This document shows positions 38,715 through 51,614 of a stretch of DNA of 64,000 nt, piece after piece; the first letter of the stretch is position 1; each line of letters opens with the position of its first letter. Below the pieces are notes generated by a model. The model worked only from the letters and a program-made list of their open reading frames with translations. It did no database searches and was not told where the DNA came from. The DNA comes from Metridium senile (lineage: Eukaryota > Cnidaria > Anthozoa > Actiniaria > Metridiidae), in NCBI GenBank assembly GCA_949775045.1, contig OX459102.1:908501-972500 (forward strand), written 5' to 3'. A program made the position numbers and the translations under genes.

Positions 38715-41700
38715 TTATTTTTCCCATGCCTTAATCTGTATCCTACTTTCATTCACAGCCCTTAATACTGATGTTTGGATTGATGCCAGCTGTTCTTCAT
38801 ACCTTTTTATGTAATATCGAGAGTTCTTATTTGTGGATAACTTATTGCGAAGCCTTTCCAGCTCCATAATTGCAGGTTTGTAACCAAGTACAGTTTGTAA
38901 AGCTTTAGTTGTTTTTGAAGTTGTTTTACATTTTTTAGAAAGTAATAATTCATTAGAGTTTTCATCATTTTCGTGATCTACATGTACTACTGTGCTACAG
39001 CTGTTACATGTAAGTGCTATTGTGATGGTTTCTGCATCTGAATCTTCACATATATCTGGACTGTGCACAATATGTAGTTGTTCCTGTGCCGCATCATCTG
39101 CAAGAATAATTACCATTAGATTTATTAGGTTTATCGAAAGAGTAGTAGACTTTTATACTGTTGATTAATTTTCAAACAATATTTTTTTCTTGTTTACCTG
39201 TCATTACATTGTGATCTAAGGTATCACCGTTGTCTCCTACTTCAAAACTAGCTGCATCATCTGCAAGAATAATTACCATTAGATTTATTAGGTTTATCGA
39301 AAGAGTAATAGACTTTTATACTGATGATTAATTTTCAAACAATAATTTTTTCTTGTTTACCTGTCATTACATTGTGATCTAAGGTATCACCGTTGTCTCC
39401 TACTTCAAAACTAGCCGCATCATCTGCAAGAATAATTACCATATTTAGATAATATGTTTATCGAAAGAGTATTAGACTTTATATTTGAAACAATAATTTT
39501 TTCTTGTTTACCTGTCATTACATTGTGATCTAAGGTATCACTGTTGTCTCCTACTTCAAAACTAGCTGCATCATCTGCAAGAATAATATTTCTATTAAAT
39601 TGCTTTCAAATTTTATCATTATTGTTATTATAATGTAGTATGGGAAACACATTTTGTGAATAGTTCAATATAAGCAATACTATGTATGTGAACATTGATG
39701 TAGATTAGGTTACAAAATGTTATAGCATATAATAATTACCATTGATAGATCTGTCCTTGTGGTATATTAATTTGCCATCCTCATTTCTAAGCTTCTGTAC
39801 TGGTAGCAGTTCTGGGGAAGATGAGTATAGATGTTTCCATGTGGCATCCAGCTTGTTTTGCATTGACTTGATGGAGGCAGATCGAAAATGTTGGATGGAG
39901 GATCCACATGCTTTAGTGTCCTCAGCTTTTGGTCCATCATAAAACTCGACTGAACCATCCTCTGCCCAGTTCCACCATTGGCCCGGTCCAGGACTTAGAT
40001 AGTCAGGTATTCTTTGAAGATGTGCTTGCCAAAGTCTTGATTTATTGTTTAGGATTTTTCCTTTGATAATGGTGTTTGTTGGTAATGGTAGTTGTTTTGA
40101 GAGCCTAGATATCTCTCTCTCTTGCTTTGCCATTGTAGTTAATTCGTCTTCAAAGGCATCTTCTGCTTGAACATGGAGGAAGGTGTTTGGAATAAGATCA
40201 TCTGGATGCTTGCTCCATGTCTTTTTCGTGATGTCTTCAATCCTATCAAAAAATCTCTCAAACAGTTCTGCATTTATGGATTTGAGAGAAATGATTCTAT
40301 ATATCAAGGCAGAATGGTCTATTATTTGATGATAATAGATTCCTTGAAGCTTTCTTGTTGTCATGCTCTTCGCAGGCAAAAGGACTGAATTCACTGCAAG
40401 GGAGTGGCGAAATGACAAGTTAAATAATCGAAGGACCTGCCTTGGGGTTCTTTTCTCTTCACTGGCATAAAAAATACCCATCATTTCAGAGAAGGTCAAA
40501 AGGAGCTCCATTACTTCATCAGGTACATTTACTAATTTGGCAAGCTGTAAAGTGACTTGTAATAGTGCTTTTCTGTAATCTGTGCATCTGAGCTTTTCTT
40601 TACTTAGGGACAGGGTTTTTGTCTCGTTTAATGTCAAAAGAGTGTCAACATCTGTTACATGGTGGGGAAGCTCTTGGAGAATATGTGCAATATGATTCAA
40701 ACAACAATGCAGTGGTTCAAAAAACAGAACTTCATAGTCCTTGAGATTTAAATCATCAAGAGAACAGTTCGCATTTGAGCCAAAGAGTAATGCTGGCACC
40801 TTACTTGTCCCTCCAAGGATGTTGTTAAGTCTCTCTTGAAGTTCTGGTTTCAGTCCACTGTCATCTTCTTTTCTTGCCCTTAGTTCAATTCTTAGTTGCT
40901 CAACTTTAAGTTTGTGGAAGGGATGGATCTTGTCTCTCTGCCCTTCTTTTCCATCTAAGACAAGCTTCAGTTTATCATCTAGGCTTTTATACCTTCGGTA
41001 GGCCATATAGTCGTACTCGCCAGCTCTTCTCATATCACCATCGCATCCAGAGCAGCCATAATGGCCACCCTTTTGAGTTCCATCCTCAAATTCAACACTA
41101 GGGTTGTCTCCATTCATGAACCTCATTTTGTCTGCAATTTGAATACCATCAATTTGTACAGTGTTGGAAAGACCTTGCAGGCATTCATTCCTTGTTGGGA
41201 CAAACATGAGCTGGTCCTCATCAGTGCTTGAACTGAAACCCATCATGTACAATTTAGGCTCTTCAACTAATGATTGTACATCAACATCATATCCATTCTT
41301 TGCTTTATATTCTTTGTTGCTTAGATGTATAGCAGGGTCATATAACTCCCTTAAAAGAAACAACATCAAGCCATGGTTTGCGATTCCAGAGTGGTCATGC
41401 CACATTAGCCAATTCTGTGTCCTCTCAAGTGATTTGACTTGTTCTTGTGGTGTGGTGGCTGTACACTCTTGTTCCTGCAATTGTCCAAGTCTTGACATGG
41501 CATTTTGCCTCGAAAGACTGTCATAGGTGGCATCTGGTTTAAAATTATAAAGAGTTTTGTTCTTTGTCAGAGTGTTTTTTCTTATTACACTCATTGGATG
41601 CTTTCTTGCTGTTAGTTTTGACACCTTCTTCTCAAGATTGCCACTTTTAGACAGGACTATTTTTGTGAATTGAGTCTGGAGGACTGGCACTCCCAGGTCA

Positions 41701-44700
41701 TACTCCCCAGATGTTATCTTTTCTTTGATGATTTTTTTAATGACTTTGTTTTGTCTTGGGATTGGAATCGATATTTCATTTCCAGATTGTTTAAGAATTT
41801 TCCGACGAATGCGTAACCCTATAAAACAAGATAAGGTGTTAATGGAATGTTATTTTTTGTCTCACAAATGTCTAAGGTTTTGGACCATGACCATGATGGG
41901 TAGACTATATAGACTATAAGATGTTGTTTTGTTGATAAATATTATCTTGCAATTTATAAATTAATTAATTCAAGTGAATATTTGTTTGAATTTAATTATT
42001 ATTTTTTTTAGTTCCAGAGCTCTTGTGCAAATTAAAGCATCTAGTAAAAATGGTAAGATATATTAAATAATTATATATTAGGACTGCAGTGTATTTCTCA
42101 TGACAGTTTGGTTGAAAGCCATACTTAAAGGCCCAGTATCGACCGGGATGCTTTGCGTGCCTCGACCTAATTTCGTGTATCACAAAATTATCAAAGTTCA
42201 TAATGCATTCTCAATCCAAATAATCCTAAGTAATCCTGCTAATATTTCAAAATATTTCACTGTATTTAAGTTCTCTATGTATTTTACAACATCTGTGCCG
42301 CAATATTTTGTATATTTTCTGTAAATAGATGTAAATAACAAGCTTTCATGTTTGAGTAGATTACAATCAACTCGGCCGCTTCACAGGCATCTCATTCCGA
42401 TCCACGGACTAGCAGTTAAAATATGCCATAGAGCCGCTCAGAAGAGACGATAATATACTATGGACATTAAAAATACTTATTAACTTTATATTTGGAGCTC
42501 AACGTTCATATTTTTACTACAACGATTGTCTAATAATAACAAAGCAGACAAACTGTGTTGATCAATATCGTTACTTTGATAATACAACAGAAATACACAT
42601 AACATACCATGCCCAATCCTTTATTATATTCACCACATACTATTACACAATAGCTTTCTTCTCAGGGATGCATTTAAAGACATTCAGAAACACTCAAAAG
42701 CTCAAAGATTCGTCGAAAGAGTTCGCTACTTCCATGTATGTTGATATGTGATATTTTTCTTCTCTCCGTGCGGCCATGGACTTTGAACTCATCACACGGT
42801 ATTTGGCCAATTAGAGTGCGCCATTTAACAATAACGCTATTTCAAAACAAAAACAAACGGCCGCAAAGCATCCCAGTCGATACTGGGCCTTTAAGTTAGA
42901 AACACAGTCAAATGTCTGTATATACTGTAATTTGTGTGATTAATTTTATGACTTTCAACTAATATCATTTTTCATTTTAATTATGATATAGAAACTATAT
43001 ATTGATCATGTACTTTACATACACTGTATATTTTTGTATCCACATCCACTGAACATGAGCAATTGATTGGTCTAAGGTTATATTAATTACTACTTAGACT
43101 ATGAGCTCATACTTATTCTGTGATCAAAGAAGAAAACAGAGTGGAAACATAATTTGTCAACTGAGTTTGAATTGATGGAATTAATTATTTCCAAAAATAA
43201 ATTATGTAATTTGATATTCTTTATGTCTCAAAAATTATTATAACAGATTTTTTACACAACAAGCTACTTTTTTGGTCCCTTTTGCAGGTTTGGTTCACAC
43301 TTTGTTTGCCGGTTTGTAATTTTTCTTCTTTTTTTAACTTAAAAATAATTGATAATTATATTTCTCACAAAGCAGTGGATGTGGATGTAATAATACAATT
43401 ATAATTATTATTCCACTTAATATTGTTGTGCAAATTAAGCTTTATAGCTGACTCAGTATAGCCTCGTTAGCTGAGCTTGTGTACAACTCTATTTTATGAA
43501 ATAATTGCTCAATATACAACCTTTTGGCTCTTGTTCAAACTGTGCTGTGTCGACACCCTGAGACTTCAGGAATTCCTTTAAAAGTTGCCCAGCATTTGGT
43601 GGCGAGTGATCTGTGCTTTCCTTTCTGATACTAAATTGCTTTGCCTTTGCTTGCCAATTGATGGGAGTTTGACTTTCTTGATAAGGTAGCCAGCATGCCA
43701 CATCTTTCATCAGATCTTCAACATTCCCTGTGATCTCTTTTGGTGTATGGCTTTTGGTTTTACCACAATTTTGTTGTTGGTTGACTCTTATACTTGCTTC
43801 CTTTTTGGATTCAAATCCTTCATGAAGTCTTCTTTTTTTTCTTGAACCAAATGAAACTCTTTGGGACAAATGTGACGTTACATCTGTTTGGCTCCATACT
43901 TCTTCAATTGTCCTCTTTGTAGCTCTTTTTACATCTCTGTTTTTCTTTTTTTTCTCGGCCACTGATGGTTTTCTTGTAAGGTTTGCCTCTGGGACAAGGA
44001 TCATAATATCACTTAAGGTCTTTCCAAGTTTTTCTTTACATTGCTTGTCAAATGTTTGGTTTATCGTCTGGCCAATTTCCTTTAATTCTTGCCTTTTGGG
44101 GTTTGATGGTTCTTTGATGATTTGTGTTTTTGATTTGATGTTGGTGAAGGGTGATTTGGCACTGAGTATTTTTTTCAATTTTCTAGGTATGGGGAAGCTG
44201 TCAGTGATGGCTGGATGGAAAAGCAGACAACATCTACAATTTCTTATGTTATGCATCAGTTTTCTTTCATTAGATGTTCCCTCCCATTTTGTGGTGGAAA
44301 AAAAATCCAGGTACTTTCTTTTTTGGTCTGGTCCAGTCCAGTTTCTAATAAGGTTGTCAATATTTCTGGTTCTCTTGAGAAATTTTCCTAAGAAAATTAA
44401 ATAAGTTTTTATATATATTGAAATGTTTCTTAATTATTTATATATAGCAAAGTTGTAAAATTAATGAATGACTTAAAGTAGCACTTGGACGAAAACGCCC
44501 GGATTTTGAAAAGTCCCAATAAATGAATTTGTCTAGGTTAATATTACTCTAATGTGATTGCTTAAGAACTATGTATAAAAAAAAATAGCTTAAAATTCAC
44601 CTATTGCGGAGAAATAAGGCTTTGAAAACACGCCACTCAAACTCACGGCCAAATGAAATCTGACCTGCGGTAATTGCGTGACGCGTGACTTATGACGTCA

Positions 44701-45804
44701 AGTACTCCACGACTGATCTTCAAATCCTGTGATTGTCTTGAAATAAAGGAAAAAAGTTCACCAAATCTTCTGACATTTCATAAACGTTCTTGATTATAAT
44801 AATTCCGGCGCATATCCTTTGAAGCCACGAGTGTTGTTGTGAAACCATGGAGTAAATGACGTCATTCGTCACTCGACCCCATTCCTCTTGGTGTAATATT
44901 ACTGATTACAAAAATACAATAGCAAATCGCGATTTTATCGGTCTTCGCGTACGAATTTCTACAAAAATACTTCAGCAAGGCATTTTTGGGTTAGTATTTA
45001 GTCTTAAACAAGCAAAAAAATTCGTTTATTGGGACTTTTCAAAATCCGGGCGTTTTCGTTCAAGTGCTCCTTTAATTAGTGAACTATAAGACTGTTTTAC
45101 TGTAATTTCACATTAAGACATTCCTGTAATTTTTAAGTCTTTAATTATAAAACATTTAAGTCATGACATTTGTATATATTAAATTGAAATGTGGTAACCT
45201 AGCTAGCTTTTTACTACTCAGTTCTTGACTGGCAAGCTTATAATTTAGCTCATGTTGGAACACAGTGTAAAGTTTATGTGCATATATATATATGCAAGGT
45301 TTAGTCAGTCAACAATAATATAGTTATTCAACTTAAACTTGCCACATTTTTATTTTTGATATATTATTGTATCTTGAAATAAAATTGCCAAATTTTAAAC
45401 ATGTCTAGTTTTTGTTCTCATGCAGTAATCAAGTTAAGATTATACATGCAGTAGGATGCAAATAATATACCAGTGAAACAATTACTATAGCTGTTAATTA
45501 TTAATTAACTAATTAGTATATACTCAAGAGTAATATAATTAGCATAAAATAGCACAGCATAGTAAATAATGTTTCACATATATATTATTTGCACTCTAAT
45601 CAACTTCAGTTACTTACCTTTGTCGATATGAAAAGCAGGAAAACCTTGAAATTTCTCCATATATAAATTATACCTTTCATTGTTGAAACGTTTATCAAAG
45701 GAAGCTTTTGTTTCACCACTGCTTCTCTTTATTTTATCAGTGGCAAGTTTCTTTGTTTGCCAAATAAATGTTCTGGCAAAGCCACAGTTTATAGTAAGAG
45801 ACAT
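38715..45804 (-). CDS. Uncharacterised 1234-residue protein with tandemly repeated exon
   Basis: Seven exons: 45618-45804, 43521-44387, 39740-41818, 39512-39574, 39361-39423, 39198-39260, 38715-39097. Every intron is GT-AG and phase 1, and the 3705-nt CDS is open from ATG (MSLTINCGFAR) to TAA. The second exon is basic (KKKKNRDVKRATKR, SRKKRRLHEG), suggesting nuclear location. The large third exon has a CSGCDG cysteine pair near residue 607 and a SAP-like helix pair near 655 (LKVEQLRIELRAR, then LKPELQERL). Near residue 720 is an EPLHCCLNHIAHIL segment that reminds me of repeated, transposase-like gene families in cnidarians. The tail holds three 21-residue repeats and a coiled, charged C-terminus. 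Function is unknown. An origin from a mobile element is possible, but five or more real introns argue for a host gene. Confidence 0.75.
39198..39574 (-). repeat. Three tandem copies of a 63-nt exon
   Basis: Exons 39512-39574, 39361-39423 and 39198-39260 are near-identical and each encodes DDAASFEVGDNGDT plus seven more residues. Their introns (about 88-100 nt) are also alike, so the repeated unit is exon plus intron, about 151-163 bp. The first residues (DDAA) and the acceptor are also shared by the terminal exon at 39097, so the array probably grew from that exon edge. Each unit is symmetrical in phase (1-1), so copies can be gained, lost or skipped without a frameshift. Confidence 0.85.
42129..42890. 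mobile_element. 762-bp piggyBac-like MITE (TTAA target)
   Basis: Ends AGGCCCAGTATCGACCGGGA and its complement finishing TCGATACTGGGCCT, each bordered by TTAA (42125-42128 and 42891-42894). TTAA duplication is the hallmark of piggyBac transposition. No transposase is encoded. It lies in the large intron of the 1234-residue gene. Confidence 0.82.
44477..45071. mobile_element. 595-bp piggyBac-like MITE (TTAA target), second family
   Basis: Left end AGTAGCACTTGGACGAAAAC and right end GTTTTCGTTCAAGTGCTCCT, with GCCCGGATTTTGAAAAGTCC inside the arm, bordered by TTAA (44473-44476 and 45072-45075). Open frames inside are short. It lies in the first intron of the 1234-residue gene. Confidence 0.82.
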
Positions 45805-46903
45805 TATATTTGTGAAAATTTGTTTAGCTTCTAAAGAAGCTGTTGTAATTCAAAGATTAACTAGATTGACATTTCAACATTAAAAATCCAAAGTTGAATT
45901 TACCGCCAATATTTAGCGCATATTTTATTGTGAACTACTGCTGGACATAAAGCAGGCTGTTTCTTTAGCGTACCTACAAATTTATACCCATAAAAGATGT
46001 AATAAAGTTGCTCTTGTGATGATCAAGACAGGTAAGCTTAGGGCCTAAAATTAACAAAAATGCATCATATTTCGCTAAAATCAATGACTTTTCTCATTTT
46101 ATAGGTAAAATATGCATTTATTTACGATCATAGGTATATTATAATACATAAAAGTGACGAATTTTCATTTTTTTCGTCATTTTAGTGCATGTATATCTTC
46201 ATTCTTCGATAGGTCCGCCATTTTGATTTTGGAGCAAAACTACACCCAGCGATCTCCTCCGTAAGGACTAATTATGACGTTTAATCCTATACTTACCCCA
46301 CACCTGAGGGTGGAATTTTGATTAGGCAAGCATGCGCGCTGGGATTTATGGGAATGGTGGTAAAACAAAATGGCGGAATATTTTGATAAAGACATTCGTT
46401 ATTTTAAAAACGGCTTTCCGGCTACGAGTTCATTGTTTTTCCTTATTTTGATATAATGTATTTCAAGTAATTCACTGAAAGATACAGAATGTAGTTGGAG
46501 AAGAAGGATTTACATTCATTTTAAAAAGATATTTCATTGAACAGTGGTAAGTTTTGATGATTTATCATATTTTTTCAAAAATACGGCACTTAATGTTTAT
46601 CAATTCATATTCGCCAATTAGATCTTGAATGATGGATAAATACAGTTCACCAAACTGCTTTTATACGACGTATACAATTCAAACTCGGAGCCGGAAAACC
46701 ATCTAGATTTGGCAATATTGCGTGTCACGTGATAAATCACGTGACGATTCCTTGTCGTAGTTTTTAGATTAAGATGATAGAGCTCAAAAAGTTCTTCCAC
46801 CATGCAAATTTTTATTGCTCAACTACATTCATGAGGCAAGTAATTGTAAAAAAGCGTAAAATCTTAGCATTTGGCCATTGACCCAGGCCTCAACTAGCTT
46901 GAG
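45805..46903. other. Intergenic DNA between the 1234-residue gene and the Hedgling copy
   Basis: This contains two ATGGCGG motifs pointing away from each other (minus at 46219, plus at 46370). The plus one opens a 28-codon frame (46370-46456, MAEYFDKDIRYFKNG) that is too short to judge. No other gene is seen. Confidence 0.4.
46207..46225 (-). promoter_or_regulatory. Possible YY1-like initiator of the 1234-residue gene
   Basis: Minus-strand AAAATGGCGGACC lies about 400 nt upstream of the start codon at 45804. AAnATGGCGG motifs often mark metazoan transcription starts. No other promoter element was recognised and the link to this gene is only positional. Confidence 0.2.
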
Positions 46904-47316
46904 ACTGACGTACGTGACTTGAGCCTGCGATTCAAAGGTTGGTACATTGTCATTGACGTTGACAATAGTGATGTTGACTTGCGCAGTAGCGCTCAAGGAA
47001 GGTTTCCCAGAGTCCCTAGCAGTGACAGTCATGATGTAAGAACTTGTTTTCTCGTAGTCGAGTGGTGTTGCAGTCTTAATGAAACCTGTTGTATCGATGG
47101 TGAAGTTAGCACTACCAGGGCCGCTAAGACTGAAGGTTAATTTACCATTCGAACCAGTATCTTTATCAGATGCTTTAACCTGAAGATAAATATTTCAATT
47201 GATTTAGAAATACATCGTACCCCTTTCAACAGGGTAGATTTTTTAAGTGTGCGTATTATTGGAGAGTATATATATTAGCTGCACAGTTATATACCCACAG
47301 TTATATACCAGACTCA

Positions 47317-47424
47317 ATTCCTACAAATATTTAGGTCAGTGCGCGCCTCTAAATAAACTTTAACTATTCACTAGTAAATTCAAATTTATTTAGAGGCACG
47401 CACTGAACTAAACATTTTCAGGAC
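47317..47424. repeat. 108-bp hairpin, duplicate copy
   Basis: Equivalent of 14396-14503 in the duplicated block. Confidence 0.7.
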
Positions 47425-48024
47425 GATTATGGCTCAAACGTTCTTCGTACGTTGTACCTTCAACAAACTATAGGGGAAAAAACTTGAAAATGATTTCATC
47501 AATGTTATCCTTAAAGAGTTGTACAATCCTGTGTGCTTGTCAAAAATATATTATTTCCAAAAAACGTATATATCATCATAATCTTTGTTCTATGAGCTTT
47601 AAAATAATGTATAGTTTATTAGCCTTTACTTTAATGTGACGCGAAAAACAATTTCCCCCGAGAGATGTCGCGAAGAAACCTTTTAAAAATACCACTGACC
47701 TGCAGTACAGATGACCCAATCGATGCATCTTCCCTGATTTTACCGTGGAACATGTTTCGTTCAAATACAGGTGGGTTATCATTGACGTCATTGACTGTTA
47801 CCATGACTACAGTACGAGCAGTTTGAGGAGTAGGTGTCCCAGAATCCTTTGCGTCGACAGTTAATGCGTAGCTAGCCGTTTCTCGGTCGAGAGTGTTTCT
47901 CACTGATATCACGCCGGTATTGGTATCGATGGTGAATCTACATCACAAAACCAAACACGATATTATTGTATTAAGAGAGTAGTTTCACATAAGCCAGTTC
48001 TTGTATGCTTATGTACTTCTTATA

Positions 48025-48245
48025 TGTTAATGAGGTCTTTGACAAGAAATATAACGAATTCACGTGCATACGTTGTTTCAGTATAAAAAACCGTGAACTT
48101 TAGAAAGAAAGACGTTTTAACGTTGTTACAATAGAAACATAATTAACATTGTGTTTTTATTGTAACAACATATGCACGTGAATTAGTTATATTTCTTGTC
48201 AACGATCTCATTAGTATATAAGAAACACATTAGCATAGAAGAACT
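48025..48245. mobile_element. Hairpin insertion in copied intron 15
   Basis: TAATGAGGTCTTTGACAAGA and ACGTGCATA on the left pair with TATGCACGT and TCTTGTCAACGATCTCATTA on the right. The first copy (15100-15300) has different sequence here, so it is specific to the second copy. Confidence 0.65.
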
Positions 48246-48462
48246 GCCTTATGTGAAACTACTCTAATAGTAACTGCGGTTTTCGGCTTTCTGCGAACAT
48301 GTTATTTTCACATGTGCAAATATCAAATTTTTGAAGAAGAGAAATATAGGTATTTAACTGTTCACTGACAATTATCTAATTAAGGCTGTTTATAGATTTA
48401 CTCACCCAGATCCAGTGTTTCCATTGATGATGGCAAAAGTCAGTTTACCGTTGATGCCAATA

Positions 48463-51312
48463 GGGTTTTTGTAAATCTTCTGTTTTTCACAGCTAAAAAC
48501 ACAGGGTCTGTTTTTTATATGCTAATGATATGTTTCCATAGCTACGCTAATTATGAGTACATTTTCACATGCGGGCCGGAGCGTATTTACCAAGTTCAGT
48601 ACAGACACGCGCCAAGTTCAAAACACGAGAATTCAGTAGCAGCTCAACAATCGTCGTTTGCTCTAGAAGTGTACAAATGAATGTGGAAAATTCTACCATA
48701 GATGGTAAGTAAATTGTTAATTATGAATAACTATTCTAGTTAAAAAATGTACAATAATTTCCGAGGAATGTCCTTTTTCTTTGATTATAGAACCAAGAAC
48801 TCAAAGAGTAGGGAGCAGTCGGAATGGTGCACGTGCTGCTAGAAAAGACGCCATATCAGATGGGGAAAAAACCTCCTATCGGCAGGCTGTTTCGAAAATT
48901 GGGAATGATTGGAAAAAGATTCTAGGCTTCTTTGTAAAGCACCAGGAATTGCTAGCCGAAGAAGTCAAACAGAAGTATGCAACTGCATTTAAAAATATTG
49001 ACAACAAAGATGCTGTTAAACCCATCAGTCTGTCAAACATTTGCAGAAAAGTAAGAAATGAGCCAGAAATACGCGAACGAGAGGAACGAAACGCCAAAAG
49101 CATGAAGAACATGACTGCCGAAAATATAATCGTGAGAATGAAGAATGTTCAAGCATTGGAGAAAGACGACCCTCTATGTAACTCACCGAGGTCTGATAAC
49201 GAAGTAGATCAGCTGGACCGACCAGGAACAAGTTACAATACTCTTTCGTCCAACGATGAAATATTTGGTCAATCATCAGAATCAGCAGATGAATTAGAAA
49301 CAACCGACTCACTAGATGATGCCGAGATGACGGCTAACAAAGCCAATAAAGCAGATCATGATCAAGCCATGAAGAAAAACAAATCAAATAAGAAGGGCAA
49401 AAAAACAGCTAAAAGATTGAAAAAAGGCCAAAACCTTAACCAAGAAAGCAGAAGAACTTATGTACGTTGGTTTGAAGGCGGCAAAACTCCATATGAAATA
49501 TCTAAAACAAAGCGCACAGTCGCAAGGGATGGACATCAGTTCCTGCTCAGATGAAAACAACTGATGACTGAAACATTATTGTCAATTATGTTATGTTCAG
49601 GTTCTTTATTTATCTACTAAAATCAAACATATGAAAAATGTCATCCAAAAATCTAGCACTGAAAGCAATTTTACTTTGTCACTGAAAAATAATTTTTGTT
49701 AATAAACAATGGTTATCATCATTTTAGTTAGTCTAAGTGTTAAGGGATAGAGGTGGGCTGCGTCTATTGATATATGAAATTGTTTTCGCTTACCTTGCTC
49801 ACGACCGCCACTTACTTACATGTAATACAGGATATTTTTTATGATTATATTTTTTAAATGTCAACTAAAATAAAAAGGAACCTGCAGTAAAGGCACTTTA
49901 CCCATAAGATAGTTTCAGTCTTATACACATTAGTAGACACTTTTTAAATTGTTTTCTTTTGTTTTGATAAGGCAATTAGATATTTTAAATAAGTATCATT
50001 TGTTCCACGGGTTAAGTGTCCTCACGGCTCATTCACAAGAACATATAGGGATGGATCATTAGATTTTTTTGTCCTTTGCGGTTGTGGAGGAATTTTTTTT
50101 TTCCTTTAATGCTGTGCTCGAATTTATTTGTGTTATTTTTTGGTTTTTGCCCAACCCCCTATCCTTTTCACAAAGAGCTACTGCGAAAAGTACGTGCATA
50201 TCGGGATTTTTCATGCAAAAATAAACTCAAAATGTGAAAAATACTACATTTTGCGCTCGAAAACCATATCATTTTTATTTCAAGGAATGAAAACTGAGTT
50301 CTGATAAGGGGAATCCAAATGTAAGATAACTCTTTTCCGAGTTATAGCACGAAAACCCTTAATCAAAACAAACTTTAACATTTTTTGGTTCTTTAGTATC
50401 TCTACAATCGATTTAAAGCTAATTATGACCAGTTTAATTCGTAATTCTCAACGAAAACACTCGGCATTTATGTGACGCATTATACCTTCCAAAAATGACA
50501 CTAAAACGATGCGAATTTGAACGCGAAAAAAATCATCATTCTAACAAAATATCTTGATTTCTCGTGAACGCAGGTCTAAATTCAGGAGATTTTTGCAGAG
50601 TTGATGTTCTAGTCTTGTGAATGCATAACGTTTCCATGATTTCCATATCGGAACATAATATAAAAGCTAAAAAAACGTTAGGAAAACGAAAGGAAAATTG
50701 TCGTTGAAAATCGTTCAATATCTATGATTTCGTGAGGTCTGACTCGAGATCCATGAACATTTTGCTGGTTTCTGGACAGAAGGATCATTAATCTATGTTG
50801 CTGAGGGGGTTTTGAAGGCAAAGGAAGGATTATTTAAAACATGATTTTTTCGACCATCGAAGACAAGCGATCTCGATCACGAGTGACCAGCCTTTCCATA
50901 TTTAAGTACAGGTGTGCAAACATTAAGAAAAAATGCTCTAAAACGTTAAAAAAAAAACCACCCAGAATGACTTTAAATAAGTTTAACAACAACACAGGAT
51001 TGAAATATGTTCAAATTTATTTCAATAAAAAATATCGATTTTTTTCCTTACATATCTCTACTGTAAAAGTGCCTGAATTGCTTGGGCTGCCTGTGCATCA
51101 TCGATAAATAACACAAACACGGCAACCACAGAAAGAATTCACATTTATTGTCGAGAAATTTGCACGTGCATGCATGCGCGGATAGCATTTATTAATTTCA
51201 TTCTCACATGCATCCACCTCGTGTACATGTGTTAATTACTGTAATTGTATTGTTATGTTAATACCTCTGAAATACAGAGGCCTGTGAAAAACAGAAGATT
51301 TAGAAAAACCCC
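48463..51312. mobile_element. 2.85-kb DNA transposon inserted in copied exon 15
   Basis: The ends are inverted repeats of about 30 bp: GGGTTTTTGTAAATCTTC on the left, and its near-reverse complement ending in AAAAACCCC on the right. Both include a CTGTTTTTCACAG segment. Comparison with the uninterrupted site at 15597 shows the flank AATA (or AAT) duplicated at 48459-48462 and 51313-51316, so the boundaries are precise. It carries one spliced gene (48677-49554) and no transposase that I can see. From 49555 to 51250 it is AT-rich with no convincing ORF. A three- or four-base target duplication with GGG ends is compatible with the PIF/Harbinger group, but this is not proven. Confidence 0.8.
48677..49554 (+). 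CDS. Transposon-borne Myb/SANT-like accessory protein (263 aa)
   Basis: Exon 48677-48704 (MNVENSTID) joins 48791-49554 through a GTAAGT donor and a TTATAG acceptor in phase 1, giving 263 residues. The N-terminal third (about residues 35-75) has regularly spaced aromatics (DWKKILGFF, then YATAFKNI), suggesting a helical Myb/SANT-like or trihelix DNA-binding domain. The middle is Ser/Asp-rich and acidic. The C-terminal part is very basic (KKNKSNKKGKKTAKRLKKG) and should direct it to the nucleus. Elements of the PIF/Harbinger group carry a Myb-like second protein beside the transposase; here only the accessory is seen. The family assignment is tentative. Confidence 0.5.
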
Positions 51313-51614
51313 AATATCAGCATCAGAAGCAGATACTTTACCGACATTCGTACCTACTATAGCTGTCTCACTAACGTTAAACTTGAACGGTACTCCATGG
51401 TATATAGGTTGATTATCATTCTCGTCGCCTATGGTAACGTACACATCAACTGAATCGCTGAATCCTGCTGACCGCAGAAACGTCTGGCCGTCCTTTGCTG
51501 TTACTACCAGATGGTAGGACCCAGTTGCCTCACGGTCAAGTGGTTTCGTTGTAGTTATTTCGCCAGTGTCCTGGTGCATAAAATCTCATTAGTAACTTAG
51601 TAACTTATTAGATA

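Noticed and set aside
44856..45089. 77-codon plus-strand open frame
   Set aside because: It lies inside the TTAA-flanked MITE and partly reads its inverted repeat. No protein similarity is recognised.
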